From Selenomonas sp. (lineage in GTDB: Bacteria; Bacillota_C; Negativicutes; Selenomonadales; Selenomonadaceae), in NCBI RefSeq assembly GCF_024699275.1, contig NZ_JAILPX010000055.1, positions 1-25,182 of the forward strand: 25,182 nt of DNA, read 5' to 3'. Below are positions 23,727 through 25,182 of this stretch, piece after piece. The number at the start of each line of letters is the position of its first letter. The stretch's first letter is position 1. The notes under the pieces are model-generated. The model searched no databases. It saw only the letters and a program-made list of their open reading frames with translations, and was not told the DNA's origin. The translations under genes and the position numbers were made by a program.

Positions 23727-24932
23727 ATGCGCGCATTATATTTAGATTGCTTTGCTGGTATCAGTGGCAACATGTTCCTGGGGGCAATGCTGCAGGCTGG
23801 TGTGCCCTTAGCTTATGTGGAAAAAGAACTGAAAAAACTGTCCATGGCAGAAGAATTTGAATTGGTGGTACAAGACACGCAGCGCAAGGGCATTCAGTCC
23901 CTGTATGTGGATGTAAAGCTGCAGGCGAAGGAAGAACACCACCATGCTGAGCAGCATCATACCCATCGCAGTATGCATACCATTCGGGAGATAATTGAAA
24001 AATCTTCATTAAATATGGCAGTGAAACAACAGGCTCTGGCAATCTTTGAAGAAATTGCCAAGGCTGAAGGCAAGGTACATGGCAAGCCGATGGCAGAAGT
24101 AACCTTTCACGAGGTGGGAGCGGTTGATTCTATTGTCGATATCGTTGGTGCAGCAATCTGTCTGGATTATTTGGAAATCGAGCGCATCTTTGTTTCGACA
24201 TTGACCGTGGGTAGCGGCTTTGTGAACTGTGCGCATGGCCTGCTGCCAGTGCCGGCACCGGCAGTAGCGGAACTTTTAACCGGCTGGCAGACCCTGCGTG
24301 GCACAGAAGAAAAAGAGTTGGTAACGCCAACCGGCGCGGGAATAGTCCGTGCTTTGGGCGTTTATAGTGAAAGTCTGCCACGCGGTTTTGTGACGGAATG
24401 TATTGGCTATGGTGCGGGCAGTCATGAATTGTCAATACCGAATGTACTGCGCGTTTATCTGGGCGAATACAATGGTGTTGAGGAGAGCGGTTTATCCATA
24501 ATTGAAGCAAATATTGACGATATGAATCCGCAGATTTATGGATATCTGTATGAAAAGCTGCTGGCAGCAGGAGCTTTGGATGTTTGGACCACGCCTATTT
24601 TTATGAAGAAAAACCGACCAGCGCAGAAACTGTCTGTGCTGGTAAACGAGGCGAAAAAATCTACCTGCATTGGCATCATCTTTGCAGAAAGCACGAGTAT
24701 CGGCTTGCGCATAATGCCGGTAGAAGAACGGCTGGAAGCAGCCCGCCATATCGCCAAAGTGGAGACAAAATACGGCGTGGTAAACTGTAAGGTCAGCGCC
24801 TGGAATGGAAAACTTTGCAGCGTTTCGCCGGAATATGAAGATTGCCGGAAACTGGCGGCGGAAAAACAGGTGCCATTGAAGATGGTGCAGCAGGAAGCCC
24901 TGCAGGTGCTCAATGAACGGCTTGGCGTTTAG
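23727..24932 (+). CDS. larC: Nickel-pincer cofactor biosynthesis protein LarC
   Basis: 401 residues. LarC inserts nickel into the pincer nucleotide using CTP, forming the final cofactor. It begins MRALYLDCFAGISGNMFLGA, a strong family signature. A His-rich stretch (H71-H73, H77, H78, H80, H84) probably binds nickel. The N-terminal domain has FHEVGAVDSIVDIVGAA and PAPAVAELL, then TPTGAGIVRAL. The C-terminal half contains EANIDDMNPQIYGYLYEKLL and TPIFMKKNRPAQKLSVL. The gene is one uninterrupted frame, unlike lactobacilli where larC is split and needs a ribosomal frameshift. GAGGTGATAGG precedes the ATG. Confidence 0.96.
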   Translation: MRALYLDCFAGISGNMFLGAMLQAGVPLAYVEKELKKLSMAEEFELVVQDTQRKGIQSLYVDVKLQAKEEHHHAEQHHTHRSMHTIREIIEKSSLNMAVKQQALAIFEEIAKAEGKVHGKPMAEVTFHEVGAVDSIVDIVGAAICLDYLEIERIFVSTLTVGSGFVNCAHGLLPVPAPAVAELLTGWQTLRGTEEKELVTPTGAGIVRALGVYSESLPRGFVTECIGYGAGSHELSIPNVLRVYLGEYNGVEESGLSIIEANIDDMNPQIYGYLYEKLLAAGALDVWTTPIFMKKNRPAQKLSVLVNEAKKSTCIGIIFAESTSIGLRIMPVEERLEAARHIAKVETKYGVVNCKVSAWNGKLCSVSPEYEDCRKLAAEKQVPLKMVQQEALQVLNERLGV

Positions 24933-24955
24933 GTTTATTATTTATATGTTAAGAC

Positions 24956-25034
24956 GCCCGGTGACGGCTAATACTTTTCCTCTGCTTAGACAAGCTTGTC
25001 AAACGCGACGGAAAAGCATTAGCCGTCACCGGGC
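24956..25034. repeat. 79-bp palindrome with nested inner palindrome
   Basis: Arms of 25 bases at 24956-24980 and 25010-25034 match inverted at 24 positions; the one difference is G-U compatible. The 29-base centre holds a perfect 12-base palindrome, GACAAGCTTGTC (24989-25000). No T-run follows, so it is not a standard terminator, although it may still end larBC transcripts. The outer sequence GCCCGGTG also opens the hairpin at 15041. Confidence 0.8.
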
Positions 25035-25094
25035 TTACTACCATACATTATGCCGTTAAGACACCGTGGGACAGATAATATTTTTCTACAATAA

Positions 25095-25123
25095 TTCAAA
25101 TTGTGTAGCAGATATGCTACAAT
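25095..25123 (+). promoter_or_regulatory. Promoter with operator-like dyad before the last gene
   Basis: TTCAAA (25095-25100), 17 bases, TACAAT (25118-25123), with a TGC extended -10. A perfect 16-base dyad GTAGCA-gata-TGCTAC (25105-25120) fills the spacer and enters the -10. An overlapping CTACA/TGTAG dyad (25086-25108) spans the -35. A repressor binding here would block transcription. Confidence 0.6.
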
Positions 25124-25144
25124 AAACACAGGGAGGTGCAGGCA

Positions 25145-25182
25145 ATGTGTAAAGTTCAAGATGTTGCGGACTTTTTTGTTGA
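25145..25182 (+). CDS. Start of a gene, probably a Panacea-domain (SocA-like) protein
   Basis: Only 12 codons are visible: MCKVQDVADFFV, then the window ends. GGGAGG at 25131-25136 sets the start. The peptide resembles the N-terminus of Panacea-domain proteins (DUF4065, the antitoxin-type family of GepA/SocA), where a short strand-helix pair with VADYFI-like residues opens the domain. With so few residues this is a guess; the gene itself is well supported by promoter and ribosome binding site. Confidence 0.5.
   Translation, partial: MCKVQDVADFFV

Overview
This window looks like chromosomal DNA of a Firmicutes-type bacterium, most likely a member of the Negativicutes such as Selenomonas. That placement is inference. 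It rests on the Firmicutes housekeeping order rpsB-tsf-pyrH-frr-uppS-cdsA-dxr-rseP-ispG-proS, strong AGGAGG-type ribosome binding sites, frequent TTG/GTG starts, moderate GC content, and C4-dicarboxylate-type transporters plus nickel-pincer cofactor genes. No 16S rRNA or other decisive marker lies in the window. I saw no rRNA, tRNA, CRISPR array or prophage.

Layout. (1) 1-62: start of a gene leaving the window on the minus strand, possibly an IS66-type transposase. (2) 251-2601: a two-gene carbohydrate unit, a cytoplasmic NagZ-type GH3 enzyme and a beta-phosphoglucomutase. (3) 2656-4526: rpsB and tsf behind a near-consensus promoter and a structured leader, with a hairpin between the genes. 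(4) 4575-13178: a long operon from its own promoter: pyrH, frr, a 70-aa unknown protein, a small 2[4Fe-4S] ferredoxin, uppS, cdsA, dxr, rseP, ispG and proS. It joins mRNA translation, ribosome recycling, UMP supply, isoprenoid and undecaprenyl synthesis, phospholipid synthesis and membrane proteolysis. (5) 13179-13694: about 500 non-coding bases with a 196-bp imperfect palindrome. (6) 13774-14997: an SLC1-type dicarboxylate/amino-acid symporter. (7) 15186-17826, minus strand: an AEC-type transporter followed by a DUF4127 protein. (8) 17961-19611: rsmD, coaD and a coiled-coil protein. (9) 19763-22662: a DASS (SLC13) anion symporter followed by a serine hydroxymethyltransferase homologue. (10) 22671-22871: a doubtful small minus-strand gene at a terminator. 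(11) 22964-24932: larB and larC for the nickel-pincer nucleotide cofactor. (12) 24956-25034: a 79-bp palindrome, then a promoter with an operator-like dyad and the start of a probable Panacea-domain gene.

The most unusual item is the SHMT homologue at 21325-22662. It keeps the fold-wide sequence pattern, but the lysine that should bind PLP is aspartate and several other active-site residues are gone. It therefore looks like a pseudoenzyme or a repurposed protein, and it is co-transcribed with an anion transporter. Second-tier items are the 196-bp palindrome (its arm differences are mostly G-U compatible on the minus strand), the GH3/beta-PGM pair (possible phosphorolytic route), the rpsB leader, and the ferredoxin embedded in the isoprenoid operon.
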